From HGM12587 sp045128635 (GTDB lineage: Bacteria > Bacillota > Clostridia > Lachnospirales > Lachnospiraceae): 64,000 nt of DNA. Positions 47,443 to 55,980 of the stretch are shown in pieces; the first letter of the stretch is position 1; every line of letters begins with the position of its first letter. The notes beneath the pieces were generated by a model. It was not told the origin of the DNA. It saw only the letters and a list, made by a program, of their open reading frames with translations, and made no database searches. Location of the stretch: NCBI GenBank assembly GCA_045128635.1, contig JBGVRS010000193.1, positions 1 through 64,000 on the forward strand, in the 5' to 3' direction. The position numbers and the translations under genes were made by a program.

Positions 47443-48651
47443 TTACTTTCTGTTTTTCTGTAAGAATAATGGAATCTTAATTTCCTGTTCTTCCGGAGCC
47501 TGTACCTTTGGAGTAACGATGCCAGGGAAAGCTGTGCTTTCTGCTTTTAATGGAGCAACTGGTGTTACCGGTGCAGCTGGTCTAACCGGAGCCGCAGGTG
47601 CAACCGGAGCAGCCGGTTTTACAGGTGTTGTCATTCTTGGAGATGCACCATAATTAATTCCAGCACTTCTTGTTGGAAGAATTTTCTGAGCACCTGTTAC
47701 ATTTGCATCCAGACCTGTAGCGATAACTGTAATGCTGCATTCGTCTGTATATGTATCATCATACATAGCACCGAAGATAATGTTTGCATCTTCGCCAGCC
47801 ATATCCTGTACATAGCTTGCTGCATCATTTGCATCCATAAGAGAAATATCACCGGATACATTAATAATTACGTGTGAAGCACCGGAAATAGTTGTTTCTA
47901 ATAATGGAGAAGCAACTGCCTGTTTAACAGCTTCTAATGCCTTATCATCACCCTTCGCACTACCGATACCGATATGAGCGATACCCTTGTCTGTCATAAC
48001 AGTCTGAACGTCTGCGAAGTCAAGGTTGATGAGTGCCGGTAAGTTGATCAGGTCTGTGATACCCTGAACTGCCTGCTGTAATACTTCATCCGCTTTCTTT
48101 AAAGCTTCCGGCATAGTTGTTCTTCTGTCAACGATTTCTAAAAGTTTATCATTAGGAATTACAATTAAAGTATCAACGCTGTCTTTGAGCTTTTCGATAC
48201 CTGTCACTGCATTCTGCATTCTTGTCTTTGCTTCAAATTTGAAAGGTTTTGTGACAACACCAACGGTTAAGATGCCCATGTCTTTTGCTGCTTTTGCAAC
48301 AACCGGAGCCGCACCTGTACCTGTACCGCCGCCCATACCGCATGTTACGAATACCATGTCAGCGCCTTTGATCGCATCTTTGATGTCGTCAATGTTTTCT
48401 TCTGCAGCTTTTTCGCCGATTTCCGGTTTTGCACCTGCACCAAGACCTTTTGTAAGTTTTTCACCAATCTGAAGAGCATTGGATGCTTTACAGAAATTTA
48501 ATGCCTGTTTATCTGTATTGATTCCAATAAATTCTACTCCACCGATTTGTTCATCTATCATTCTATTAACAGCATTGTTACCTGCACCACCTACACCAAT
48601 GACGATGATTCTTGCTGCAGATTCAGCTTCGTTTGTCATAATTTCTAACAA
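47443..48651 (-). CDS. ftsZ: Cell division protein FtsZ
   Basis: The 402-residue tubulin-like GTPase contains VIGVGGAGNNAVNRMI (about 16), the tubulin signature GGGTGTGAAPV (about 108), NDKLLEIVDRRT and the C-terminal domain with FGAMYDDTYTDE. It has an Ala/Pro/Val-rich linker and a C-terminal peptide (IKIPLFLQKNRK) for partners. It polymerises into the division ring. It lies at the distal end of the dcw cluster, after ftsQ. Confidence 0.98.
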   Translation of the reverse strand: MLEIMTNEAESAARIIVIGVGGAGNNAVNRMIDEQIGGVEFIGINTDKQALNFCKASNALQIGEKLTKGLGAGAKPEIGEKAAEENIDDIKDAIKGADMVFVTCGMGGGTGTGAAPVVAKAAKDMGILTVGVVTKPFKFEAKTRMQNAVTGIEKLKDSVDTLIVIPNDKLLEIVDRRTTMPEALKKADEVLQQAVQGITDLINLPALINLDFADVQTVMTDKGIAHIGIGSAKGDDKALEAVKQAVASPLLETTISGASHVIINVSGDISLMDANDAASYVQDMAGEDANIIFGAMYDDTYTDECSITVIATGLDANVTGAQKILPTRSAGINYGASPRMTTPVKPAAPVAPAAPVRPAAPVTPVAPLKAESTAFPGIVTPKVQAPEEQEIKIPLFLQKNRK

Positions 48652-48761
48652 AATATATGTCCTCCTTAACGTACCCCAACTTGTACAAATATCTACCTCA
48701 CTTTATATTATCCGCTTTTCGTCAATTAATCAAGAGACTTTTTCAAAAAACAGAAAAAATA

Positions 48762-49505
48762 TTATTTATCCTTAATAAACGAGATGTTGGTGCTCTCGTT
48801 GGTGTATTCTTCCATATGTAGTGTTCCGGACTTGTCCGCCAGATCAGGAAGCAGGGATTTGATTCTCGCTGCTTTCTCATCCATATTGTCCCCTGCGCCA
48901 AGATTAATTCGCACATTGGCAAATGTAAGCACAATTTCTTCTCCGTCTTTTTGAAGTGTGATTCCATCTGGCTTAAGCTCATATTTTTTCATCATTTGTG
49001 TCATGGAAAGCAAAATGTCAAACACTTCTTCGTTTGCCACATTTAATGGCTGATATAAAGTCAGTGTATCAAATCTTAAACCTTTGATACATGGTATCCC
49101 TTCCAGAACCTCCGAAGAACTCTCTACCACCGTTCCGTCTTTATCAAAATACAGATTGGAACCCATGTATTTTACATAGCCGATCATGGTCTTTTCATAA
49201 ACACGAATCTTAATATGACTCGGTGATACCATGGTCACTTCCACACTGTCCACAAAAGGAATCTCTTTTCCGCCCAGATAGTCATACTGCAGCATTAAAT
49301 ACAGAGAATTCTGGTAGTCTCCCATCACCAGATCAGTAATTTCCTCTTCTGTATAATAGGAGTTTCCGGTGACATCCACCTTCGTGACACGAAAGATTCC
49401 TGCCGCGATCAGAACCGAAAATATAAGTAATAAGGTTATAATCCCTATGATAATCCATTTAAAATTTATTTTTTTCTTTTTATGTCTTCTTTTCATAGCT
49501 TGCAT
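48762..49505 (-). CDS. ftsQ: Cell division protein FtsQ/DivIB
   Basis: A basic N terminus (MKRRHKKKKINFKW) is followed by one membrane helix (IIIGIITLLLIFSVLIAAG) and a POTRA-type domain (VTKVDVTGNSYYTEEEITDL) and beta domain, giving about 247 residues. FtsQ links the FtsL/FtsB complex and PBP2b at the septum. The start is uncertain: GTG at 49532, ATG at 49505 or ATG at 49496 are all in frame and none has a strong ribosome site. It is between murA and ftsZ. Confidence 0.88.
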   Translation of the reverse strand: MQAMKRRHKKKKINFKWIIIGIITLLLIFSVLIAAGIFRVTKVDVTGNSYYTEEEITDLVMGDYQNSLYLMLQYDYLGGKEIPFVDSVEVTMVSPSHIKIRVYEKTMIGYVKYMGSNLYFDKDGTVVESSSEVLEGIPCIKGLRFDTLTLYQPLNVANEEVFDILLSMTQMMKKYELKPDGITLQKDGEEIVLTFANVRINLGAGDNMDEKAARIKSLLPDLADKSGTLHMEEYTNESTNISFIKDK

Positions 49506-49540
49506 TTTAACATATATTTTCGGTTCCTGCACTACTGTTT

Positions 49541-50836
49541 CTAAGAAAATATACGAATATCTGCTCCAAGGCTCTTAAAGTCCTCAATCATACGCTCATA
49601 TCCTCTAAATATAACCTCTGCATTCTCTATCACAGACTTCCCTTCTGCCTCCATGGCTGCTATCACAAGAGCCGCACCACCGCGAAGATCTGTGGCTTCC
49701 ACACAGCTTCCTGTTAATCGTTTCACCGGAGAAATATAGGCGCATCTACCCTCTGTCACCACATTTGCTCCCATTTTCTGAAGTTCCTTTACAATCAGGA
49801 AACGATTCTCAAAAATGCGTTCTTCTATTTTGCTGTATCCATCCGCCCTGCATAATACCGCTAATAGCGGAGACTGTAAATCTGTTGGAAATTCAGGATA
49901 CGGAGCCGTACGGATACATCTGATGGCATTAGGTGTTTCCTTCATTTGAATCCGCACATCATTTCCGCAGCGGCTTAACTTTGCTCCCAGTCTTCCAACG
50001 GTTTGAATCGTACTTTTCATGTGGGATAACGGAGCATTTTTTAAGATAACATCTCCGCCGGTTCCTGCAACTGCAAACAAATAGGTTCCTGCCACAATCC
50101 TGTCCGTACAGATCTGATATTCCACATATTTTTTTAATTTACCACCCATGATGGATAAACGATCCGTTCCGATTCCGCCGATTCTTACTCCCAGAAGTGT
50201 TAAAAATTTGCACAATTCTGTAATCTCCGGTTCTTTGGCAGCTCCATATATGCGAGTCATCCCGGAAGCGTTGGAAGCTGCCAAAAGAATATTTTCGGTA
50301 ACTCCAACGCTTGGATAGGGAAGATACAGACCGCAACCTTCTAAGGATGCGCATCTTCCCTCCAAATAGTCTTCTTCCTCACAAAAAATGACTCCCATGG
50401 CATTTAACGTCTGCTCATGCAGGTCAATGGGACGCTTCCCAATACGGCATCCGCCCGGATACCCTAAGGTTGCTCTTCCAAATCGTCCCAGGAAGCTTCC
50501 AAGCAGCATGACCGAAGAGCGCATGCATCCTGCCTTTTCAATAAATGGTGCCGGATACATCACGGAAGTATCCAAAATCACTGTATTTCCCTCCCATGCA
50601 ATCTTTGCACCGGCACACTCCAAAGCTTCCAGCATGGAGGATACATCCCTGATTCTCGGACATCCATGAAGAATGGTCTCTCCTTCGTTCAATACACAGG
50701 CTGACAAAATCGGAAGTACTGCATTTTTACTCCCCTGCACTACCACTTCTCCCTGCAGCCTGTGCATACCTTCCACTTCTATTTTACTCAAAGGATTCCC
50801 CCATAAATTTCGTTCATAATAATTTATGCCAGACAT
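49541..50836 (-). CDS. murA: UDP-N-acetylglucosamine 1-carboxyvinyltransferase
   Basis: The 431-residue protein has the EPT-fold motifs: LQGEVVVQGSKNAVLPILSA with the catalytic Lys-Asn (about 38), the GYPGGCRIGKRPIDLHEQ loop whose Cys is the fosfomycin target, and TDLQSPLLAVLCRADGYS. It makes the first committed peptidoglycan precursor. Its ATG lies close to the stop of the FtsW/SpoVE gene, so it is part of the dcw transcript. Confidence 0.95.
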   Translation of the reverse strand: MSGINYYERNLWGNPLSKIEVEGMHRLQGEVVVQGSKNAVLPILSACVLNEGETILHGCPRIRDVSSMLEALECAGAKIAWEGNTVILDTSVMYPAPFIEKAGCMRSSVMLLGSFLGRFGRATLGYPGGCRIGKRPIDLHEQTLNAMGVIFCEEEDYLEGRCASLEGCGLYLPYPSVGVTENILLAASNASGMTRIYGAAKEPEITELCKFLTLLGVRIGGIGTDRLSIMGGKLKKYVEYQICTDRIVAGTYLFAVAGTGGDVILKNAPLSHMKSTIQTVGRLGAKLSRCGNDVRIQMKETPNAIRCIRTAPYPEFPTDLQSPLLAVLCRADGYSKIEERIFENRFLIVKELQKMGANVVTEGRCAYISPVKRLTGSCVEATDLRGGAALVIAAMEAEGKSVIENAEVIFRGYERMIEDFKSLGADIRIFS

Positions 50837-50842
50837 TCCTGT

Positions 50843-51940
50843 TTAATGTTCTTTTCTTGTAGAAAGAGAAATATTTAATGCAATTCCCATTTCTGCCAGC
50901 AAAAACAGCACCGAAGTACCTCCGTAACTGACAAAAGGAAGCGTAATACCGGTATTTGGTATGGTATTTGTTACTACCGCAATATTTAAAATGACCTGAA
51001 TCATAATATGTGCCATAATCCCGGTCACGATCAGACAGCCATACAAATCTTTCGTATGACTTGCAACAACCATCAGACGCCATATTAAAATCCCAAACAA
51101 AACAATCAAAAGACCAGCTCCAAACAGCCCCAATTCTTCGCATATAATGGAAAATATCATATCATTCTGTGCTTCCGGCACAAATCCCAGTTTCTGCTTT
51201 CCATTTCCAATCCCTACACCGAATATCCCACCGGAACCAATGGCATAAAGTCCCTGCAGCGTCTGATATCCTTTTTCATACTCCTCTGGGTTTAGCCAGA
51301 TTGCCAGTCGCTCCAGACGATAACTTGCCGTAGCAAGGAATATTGCCACAAAACCAATACCCGCTGCTCCTACTGCAATAAACTGCAAATACTTTGGACT
51401 GGCAACAAAGATCAGAATCACTGCAATACCCAGAATGATAATTGCGGTACTTAAGTTATTTGTACCTACAAGCCCAACAATTGGCAGGGCACTTAAAATA
51501 ACGAGAAACATATTCTTTAGTTTCGCAATCTTTTTCCCCTGCTTCATAACGACCCAGGCAAGGAAAATGATCAGCGCCACTTTGGCAAATTCCGAAGGCT
51601 GAAAAGATAAAGGCCCCAATGCCAGCCAGCGCTTCGAACCATTGATTTCCTGCCCGATAAAAAGAACCAGCGTGGATAAAATTGCTGATAAAATGTATCC
51701 CCAGACAGAAAAAGCTGCCCATACATGATAGTCAATATTTGCTACAATGTACATGGCAGCCAACCCCAGGCTTGTTGCGAAAAACTGTTTCTTCAGATAG
51801 TAAAAGGAATCTCCGAATTTTACCAGACCATTATAAGAGCTGGTGCTGTAAAGCATGACCATTCCAAACAAAACAAGAGCCAGAACTGATAAGAGTAAAG
51901 GCATATCTACTCGCTTCGTTCCGGCTCCCATATGATTCAT
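50843..51940 (-). CDS. FtsW/RodA/SpoVE-family lipid II polymerase
   Basis: The 365-residue protein has about ten membrane segments and SEDS-family motifs: LYSTSSYNGLVKFGDSFYYL, the WLALGPLSFQPSEFAKVALI segment, YQTLQGLYAIGSGGIFGVG, GNGKQKLGFVPEAQNDMIFS, and NTGITLPFVSYGGTS near the C terminus. It is a glycosyltransferase acting with a class B PBP. In this cluster position it could be SpoVE (sporulation) or FtsW (division); the sequence alone does not decide. AAGGAG precedes the ATG. Confidence 0.92.
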   Translation of the reverse strand: MNHMGAGTKRVDMPLLLSVLALVLFGMVMLYSTSSYNGLVKFGDSFYYLKKQFFATSLGLAAMYIVANIDYHVWAAFSVWGYILSAILSTLVLFIGQEINGSKRWLALGPLSFQPSEFAKVALIIFLAWVVMKQGKKIAKLKNMFLVILSALPIVGLVGTNNLSTAIIILGIAVILIFVASPKYLQFIAVGAAGIGFVAIFLATASYRLERLAIWLNPEEYEKGYQTLQGLYAIGSGGIFGVGIGNGKQKLGFVPEAQNDMIFSIICEELGLFGAGLLIVLFGILIWRLMVVASHTKDLYGCLIVTGIMAHIMIQVILNIAVVTNTIPNTGITLPFVSYGGTSVLFLLAEMGIALNISLSTRKEH

Positions 51941-51950
51941 GAAAATCTCC

Positions 51951-53306
51951 TTATAATTTTCTTACAAGCTCTTTGAAAATTCGTCCGCGCTGTTCGTAAT
52001 TATCGAACATTCCCCAGCTTGCGCAGGCAGGAGAAAGCAGGACTGCTTCACCTGGATTTGCTTTTTCAGCGCAAACCTTTACGGCTTCTTCCATTGTCTC
52101 TACGAAAATAATATTCTCGAATCCATGTTTTCTTGCACACTCTGCAATTTTTTCTTTTGTCGCTCCAAGAAGTACCAGATAAGTTACTTTCCCATCAAAG
52201 CTTTCAATCCATTCATCATAGTCTGAACCCTTGTCATAACCGCCGCCGATTAAGACTGTTTTACGGTTCATTGCCTGAATGCCTTTGATCGCTGCATCCG
52301 GATTGGTTCCCTTAGAGTCATTATAGTAATCTACACCGTTTTTTTCTGTAACAAACTCAATACGGTGTTCTACTGCTGTAAATTCCATCACTGTTTTTCT
52401 GATGATTTCCATTGGCACTTTCATGCTGACTGCCATGGCAATGGCTGCCATCACATTTTCATGATTGTGACCGCCTAAAACCTTCAGATCAGTTGTCTTA
52501 CAGATTTCTGTCTGTGTTTCCCCGTCTGAATAAACAAAAGTTTCTCCATCCAGATAAACACCTTTCTGTAATTTATGCAAACGGCTGAAATATAATACCG
52601 ATGCGTTACAGTAATCTGCAAAATCTCTTGTCACAGTATCATCAAAATTCAGAACACATACATCTTCTTTTGTCTGATTGAGCGCTATTTTTTCTTTTGT
52701 CTCTATGTAACATTCCATTGTATGATGTCTGTTTAAATGGTCTGGTGTAATGTTCAGAATCGCACTTACCACCGGGTGGAATTCGTGGATCGTTTCTAAC
52801 TGGAAGCTTGAAATTTCCGCAACAGTCACTGTTTCATCCACCATTTCTTTTGCAGCTTCTGTGTAAGGATTTCCAATGTTTCCTACTACAAATACACTGT
52901 CAAAATAGTTTTTCATCAGTTTTCCAACCAATGTGGTAGTTGTTGTCTTTCCGTTGGTACCTGTAATCGCTACAACTCGTCCCTTAGAAAGACGGTATGC
53001 AAGCTCAATTTCACCCCATACTGGAATGCCTCGCTTCTTAAAACCTTCCACCACAGGAATGTCCGTAGGAACTCCGGGACTTAACACAACCATATCCAGA
53101 GTTTTAATCACTTCTTCGCTTAATGCGCCAAGAAGAATCTTTGCTTTAGAACCGGCTGCAAGCTTTGCTCTTACCTGTTCTTTTGTAATCTTTGTATTTT
53201 CATCATAAAGAATGACTTTTGCCTGTACGCTTTCTAATAAAGAAACTGCGCTGATACCGCTGATGCCGGTACCGTAAACAAGCACGTTTTTATTCGTAAA
53301 TTCCAT
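51951..53306 (-). CDS. murD: UDP-N-acetylmuramoyl-L-alanine:D-glutamate ligase
   Basis: The 451-residue Mur ligase has an N-terminal Rossmann domain (VLVYGTGISGISAVSLLE), the central ATP site VVAITGTNGKTTTTTLVG (about 110), EISSFQLETIHEFHP, the ILNITPDHLNRHHTM motif and a C-terminal domain with YYNDSKGTNPDAAIKGI. It adds D-glutamate to UDP-MurNAc-L-Ala. It lies between mraY and ftsW/spoVE with short gaps. Confidence 0.97.
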   Translation of the reverse strand: MEFTNKNVLVYGTGISGISAVSLLESVQAKVILYDENTKITKEQVRAKLAAGSKAKILLGALSEEVIKTLDMVVLSPGVPTDIPVVEGFKKRGIPVWGEIELAYRLSKGRVVAITGTNGKTTTTTLVGKLMKNYFDSVFVVGNIGNPYTEAAKEMVDETVTVAEISSFQLETIHEFHPVVSAILNITPDHLNRHHTMECYIETKEKIALNQTKEDVCVLNFDDTVTRDFADYCNASVLYFSRLHKLQKGVYLDGETFVYSDGETQTEICKTTDLKVLGGHNHENVMAAIAMAVSMKVPMEIIRKTVMEFTAVEHRIEFVTEKNGVDYYNDSKGTNPDAAIKGIQAMNRKTVLIGGGYDKGSDYDEWIESFDGKVTYLVLLGATKEKIAECARKHGFENIIFVETMEEAVKVCAEKANPGEAVLLSPACASWGMFDNYEQRGRIFKELVRKL

Positions 53307-53318
53307 ATTTCCTCCGTA

Positions 53319-54281
53319 TTACAGTGCCATCAAACCAATGAGACACAGGATTGCAGTTGTAATTGTAAACACTGCAACAACTCTTGTTTCAGACCAGCCG
53401 CCAAGTTCAAAATGGTGATGAATTGGTGCCATTCTGAAAATTCTCTTTCCATGAGAAATTTTAAAGTAACCAACCTGAATGATAACTGACAAGATTTCGA
53501 TCCAGTAAATTAATCCTACGATCAGGATAAAAATCGGCATCTGAAGCATATAAGCTGTGGCTGCTACAAATCCGCCAAGTGCCAGAGAGCCTGTATCTCC
53601 CATAAATACACTTGCAGGGTGAACATTAAATAATAAGAAACCTAATAATGCACCAATGACTGCTGCTGTGATTGGCCATACACCGCTTCCTACTCCTAAT
53701 GCTACAACGCCAAAGAACACTGCAACCATAATTGTAACGCTGGTTGCAAGGCCATCAAGACCATCTGTAAAGTTGACACCATTCACAGTTCCGATCACTG
53801 CAAGGAACATGACAGGGATTGTTAAAAATCCTAAGTCTAATGTCACTCCCGGGAAAAATGGAACGATCATTTCCATGGAAATTCCGGAGAATTTATACAT
53901 GTAAACTGCAAATACACCTGTCACTAAAATCTGGCCAAACATTTTCTGGGATGGTGTCAGACCTTCAGAACGCTTTAATACGATTTTGATATAGTCATCT
54001 AAAAATCCGATCACTCCATACCCAACTGTTACGAACAGAATTGGAATGATCTGTGGATAATCCTTCATATAAATGCAGGATGTTAAGATTACACTGATCA
54101 GGAAAATAAGTCCTCCCATAGTAGGAGTTCCATTTTTCTTTAAATGGGACTGTGGTCCGTCATCACGTACCGTCTGTCCGAATTTCAGTTTTCGCAGGAA
54201 CGGGATAATTACTGGTCCTAAAACTGCACTGATTGCAAATGCAACAATAATTGGAATCGCAATTGCTATATATTGATTCAT
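53319..54281 (-). CDS. mraY: Phospho-N-acetylmuramoyl-pentapeptide transferase
   Basis: The 320-residue membrane protein has ten segments and the MraY motifs: QTVRDDGPQSHLKKNGTPTM, GFLDDYIKI with the Asp pair (about 108), NFTDGLDGLA (about 170), PASVFMGDTGSLALGG and MAPIHHHFELGG at the end. It makes lipid I. It is followed by murD and preceded by the 3' part of the split PBP gene. Confidence 0.97.
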   Translation of the reverse strand: MNQYIAIAIPIIVAFAISAVLGPVIIPFLRKLKFGQTVRDDGPQSHLKKNGTPTMGGLIFLISVILTSCIYMKDYPQIIPILFVTVGYGVIGFLDDYIKIVLKRSEGLTPSQKMFGQILVTGVFAVYMYKFSGISMEMIVPFFPGVTLDLGFLTIPVMFLAVIGTVNGVNFTDGLDGLATSVTIMVAVFFGVVALGVGSGVWPITAAVIGALLGFLLFNVHPASVFMGDTGSLALGGFVAATAYMLQMPIFILIVGLIYWIEILSVIIQVGYFKISHGKRIFRMAPIHHHFELGGWSETRVVAVFTITTAILCLIGLMAL

Positions 54282-54349
54282 AATACACCTCTTCTGAATT
54301 ATTCTCGTATCATAGTTTTGCCATGATACATCTTATTAGTATAATTCTT

Positions 54350-54997
54350 TTATTCGGAAGTTTCAACTGTTTCTATCTCCAAATATGGCAAAATATTTGC
54401 ATAAATGCTTTGCAGAACCGGTGCTGCAATGGTTCCACCGTAGTATACGCCGGTTGGCTTGGCAATGATTACCAGCCCAAGCACCTTTGGATCATCTGCC
54501 GGAGCAAAACCGATAAAAGAAGAAATGTACTGTTTTGCACTTCGTGGCAGAGTCTGAGAGGTAGCTGTTTTCCCCCCGATTCGGTAACCTTCTACCTGAC
54601 CTTTGGAACCGCCGCCTTCTGCCACAACACTTTCCAATAGCATTCTCATAGTTGCAGATGTATCTTCTGACACAATTCGTTCTCCACTTCCATAATCGAA
54701 GGTCTTAATCAGCGCTCCTTCATCATTTCGGATCTCCTTAGCAAAATGCGGTGTCACACGTGTACCGCCATTGATGATAGAGCTTACGGTCGCCGCAAGC
54801 TGCATGGGGGTAATCTGAAAAGACTGTCCAAAAGACATGGTAGCAAGTTCTACCGGACCGATGGTTTCTTTTTTGTGCATAATTGTAGAAGCTTCTCCAG
54901 GTATATCAATATTGGTTTTTGACATGAGACCTAAATCTTTCATTCCGTTGTAAAACCCATCAACACCTACCCGAAGGCCCACGTTTATAAACACCGG
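54350..54997 (-). CDS. Class B penicillin-binding protein (SpoVD/FtsI family), 3' part (interrupted gene)
   Basis: These 648 bases encode the end of the transpeptidase domain: PVFINVGLRVGVDGFYNGMK, MSFGQSFQITPMQLAATVSS and the KTG-box region YRIGGKTATSQTLPRSAKQY, ending at residue 215 without a PASTA domain. In the integrated state the frame begins only a few codons upstream inside the second element, without a ribosome site. Joined to 63085 it continues QNSCN|PVF exactly as in intact homologues. It precedes mraY, the usual place of spoVD/pbp in the dcw cluster. Confidence 0.94.
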   Translation of the reverse strand, partial: PVFINVGLRVGVDGFYNGMKDLGLMSKTNIDIPGEASTIMHKKETIGPVELATMSFGQSFQITPMQLAATVSSIINGGTRVTPHFAKEIRNDEGALIKTFDYGSGERIVSEDTSATMRMLLESVVAEGGGSKGQVEGYRIGGKTATSQTLPRSAKQYISSFIGFAPADDPKVLGLVIIAKPTGVYYGGTIAAPVLQSIYANILPYLEIETVETSE

Positions 54998-55012
54998 GTT
55001 ACAGATATTTAT
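54998..55012. other. Attachment site at the PBP 3' junction
   Basis: GTTACAG (54998-55004; CTGTAAC on the coding strand) is shared with 63085-63091 and is the recombination core. The element-side sequence TTACAGATATTTAT (54999-55012) recurs at 55914-55927. Confidence 0.85.
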
Positions 55013-55021
55013 CAAAATAAA

Positions 55022-55050
55022 AGGAACACAAAAGTCTCTCTTTCGTGTCC
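55022..55050 (-). terminator. Terminator-like hairpin at the left end of the PBP element
   Basis: On the minus strand GGACACGAAAG pairs with CTTTTGTGTTCC (imperfect) and is followed by TTTTATTTT. It would stop transcription leaving the element towards the PBP 3' part. Confidence 0.65.
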
Positions 55051-55382
55051 CTCTACTTCTTTGTTTTAAAATATTCTTGTCCTTATATTATTATACCAGC
55101 TTGTGGATTTCAATCTTGAAATTTTTCAGGATAATTTAAGACGTGTTGGAAGGGAAAATTTCATGAAATTCATAGTTTTTGCTTCTCTGGTGGGCATAGG
55201 CTCTTTTTCTTCTACCTCATGCTCATTTTTTAGCAGAATTTTCTTATTTTATACTTAAGATTGGATGTTTTCCTCTGATTTTTCTGCATATGTCCATTCC
55301 ATTGTGCTCCAATTTAAAAATACCCCTGACCTTGATATCAGAGGCATAATAATTCAACTTCTTCCTTTTATGTCAATCGAAC
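55051..55382. other. Non-coding interval before the toxin promoter
   Basis: No protein gene was found. A hairpin at 55323-55344 (CCCCTGA with TCAGAGG) followed by TTTTT on the minus strand could end a minus-strand RNA, possibly the antisense transcript of the toxin module. Confidence 0.5.
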
Positions 55383-55411
55383 TTGTGTTCTTCATTTCGT
55401 TATGTTATAAT
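55383..55411 (+). promoter_or_regulatory. Promoter of the toxin-like gene in the PBP element
   Basis: TTGTGT (55383-55388) and a perfect TATAAT (55406-55411) are 17 bases apart. The leader of about 75 nt contains CAGCGG/CCGCTG and a stem ACCTCTATTC/GAATGGAGGT (55460-55484) that would bury the ribosome binding site. Confidence 0.7.
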
Positions 55412-55491
55412 TATTTCAGCGGTATTTACGCCGCTGGCAATCGTGTTACAGGATGGTTGACCTCTATTCTTATAGAATGGAGGTGGTGCTT

Positions 55492-55581
55492 ATGAAAAAT
55501 CATTTTGATTTTAAGGAGCTCATGACCTTTGGCATGTTCCTTTTAGCATTGCTTACATTCGTTTTTACGTTTTGTAAGTAA
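55492..55581 (+). CDS. Small hydrophobic type I toxin-like peptide (29 residues)
   Basis: The peptide begins MKNHFDFKELMTF, continues with a hydrophobic segment (GMFLLALLTFVFTF) and ends CK, the layout of membrane-acting toxins of the Hol_Tox/TxpA group. GGAGGTGG lies eight bases before the ATG and is part of the predicted leader hairpin. A strong terminator follows, and an outward minus-strand promoter at 55684-55711 could produce an RNA complementary to the toxin 3' region, as in txpA/ratA. Such a module could stabilise the element in the population. Confidence 0.72.
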   Translation: MKNHFDFKELMTFGMFLLALLTFVFTFCK

Positions 55582-55589
55582 ATGTACAT

Positions 55590-55635
55590 AACAAAACCTT
55601 CCCTGTACTTTGGCCGGTGCTGGGAAGGCTTTGTT
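55590..55635 (+). terminator. Terminator of the toxin-like gene
   Basis: AACAAAACCTTCCC pairs with GGGAAGGCTTTGTT (one mismatch) around a GC-rich loop. Confidence 0.85.
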
Positions 55636-55683
55636 CCTTTTCAAACCAGGTCAACCACTTGTGGCGGTTGCCTCTTTAATTAT

Positions 55684-55711
55684 ATTATAGCAAAATTTCT
55701 TTTTATTACAA
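55684..55711 (-). promoter_or_regulatory. Probable promoter of an antisense (antitoxin) RNA
   Basis: On the minus strand TTGTAA (55711-55706) and TATAAT (55689-55684) are 16 bases apart and point at the 3' end of the toxin gene about 100 bases away. The predicted RNA starts with the hairpin GGCAACCGCCACAAGTGG and would be fully complementary to the toxin terminator region. Confidence 0.6.
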
Positions 55712-55913
55712 CTACTTTTTATTACTTCACGATTTTGCCACACTATCACAAATAATCAGAGCAAAAAACATACAGCAAATAATCGTCAAGTCATATTTCT
55801 ATAACATCTCCCCCAGGAATTTCACCTAAAATCCCTTTCTTCCATTTTTCAACGCCTATTTTTCCCCAACGCCTACGCACTCTACTCACATGCCTACATA
55901 CATAAACACACAA

Positions 55914-55927
55914 TTACAGATATTTAT
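55914..55927. repeat. Second copy of the element-end sequence (att-like)
   Basis: TTACAGATATTTAT is identical to 54999-55012 and is followed by similar A-rich sequence. The two copies flank the toxin-antitoxin segment as 14-bp direct repeats 915 bases apart. Confidence 0.75.
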
Positions 55928-55934
55928 AAAACGA

Positions 55935-55963
55935 AAAGACAATCCAAAGCGGACTGTCTTTTC
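55935..55963 (-). terminator. Terminator of the BMP transporter operon
   Basis: On the minus strand AAAAGACAGTCC pairs with GGATTGTCTTTT (one G-T pair) around a GCTTT loop. Confidence 0.85.
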
Positions 55964-55980
55964 AATGCTTCTATTCTATT

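Noticed and set aside
55445..55453. A further copy of GTTACAGGA inside the PBP element, matching the 63085 junction over nine bases
   Set aside because: It lies in the toxin leader, lacks the flanking similarity seen at 55914, and a nine-base match can occur by chance; not claimed as an attachment site.
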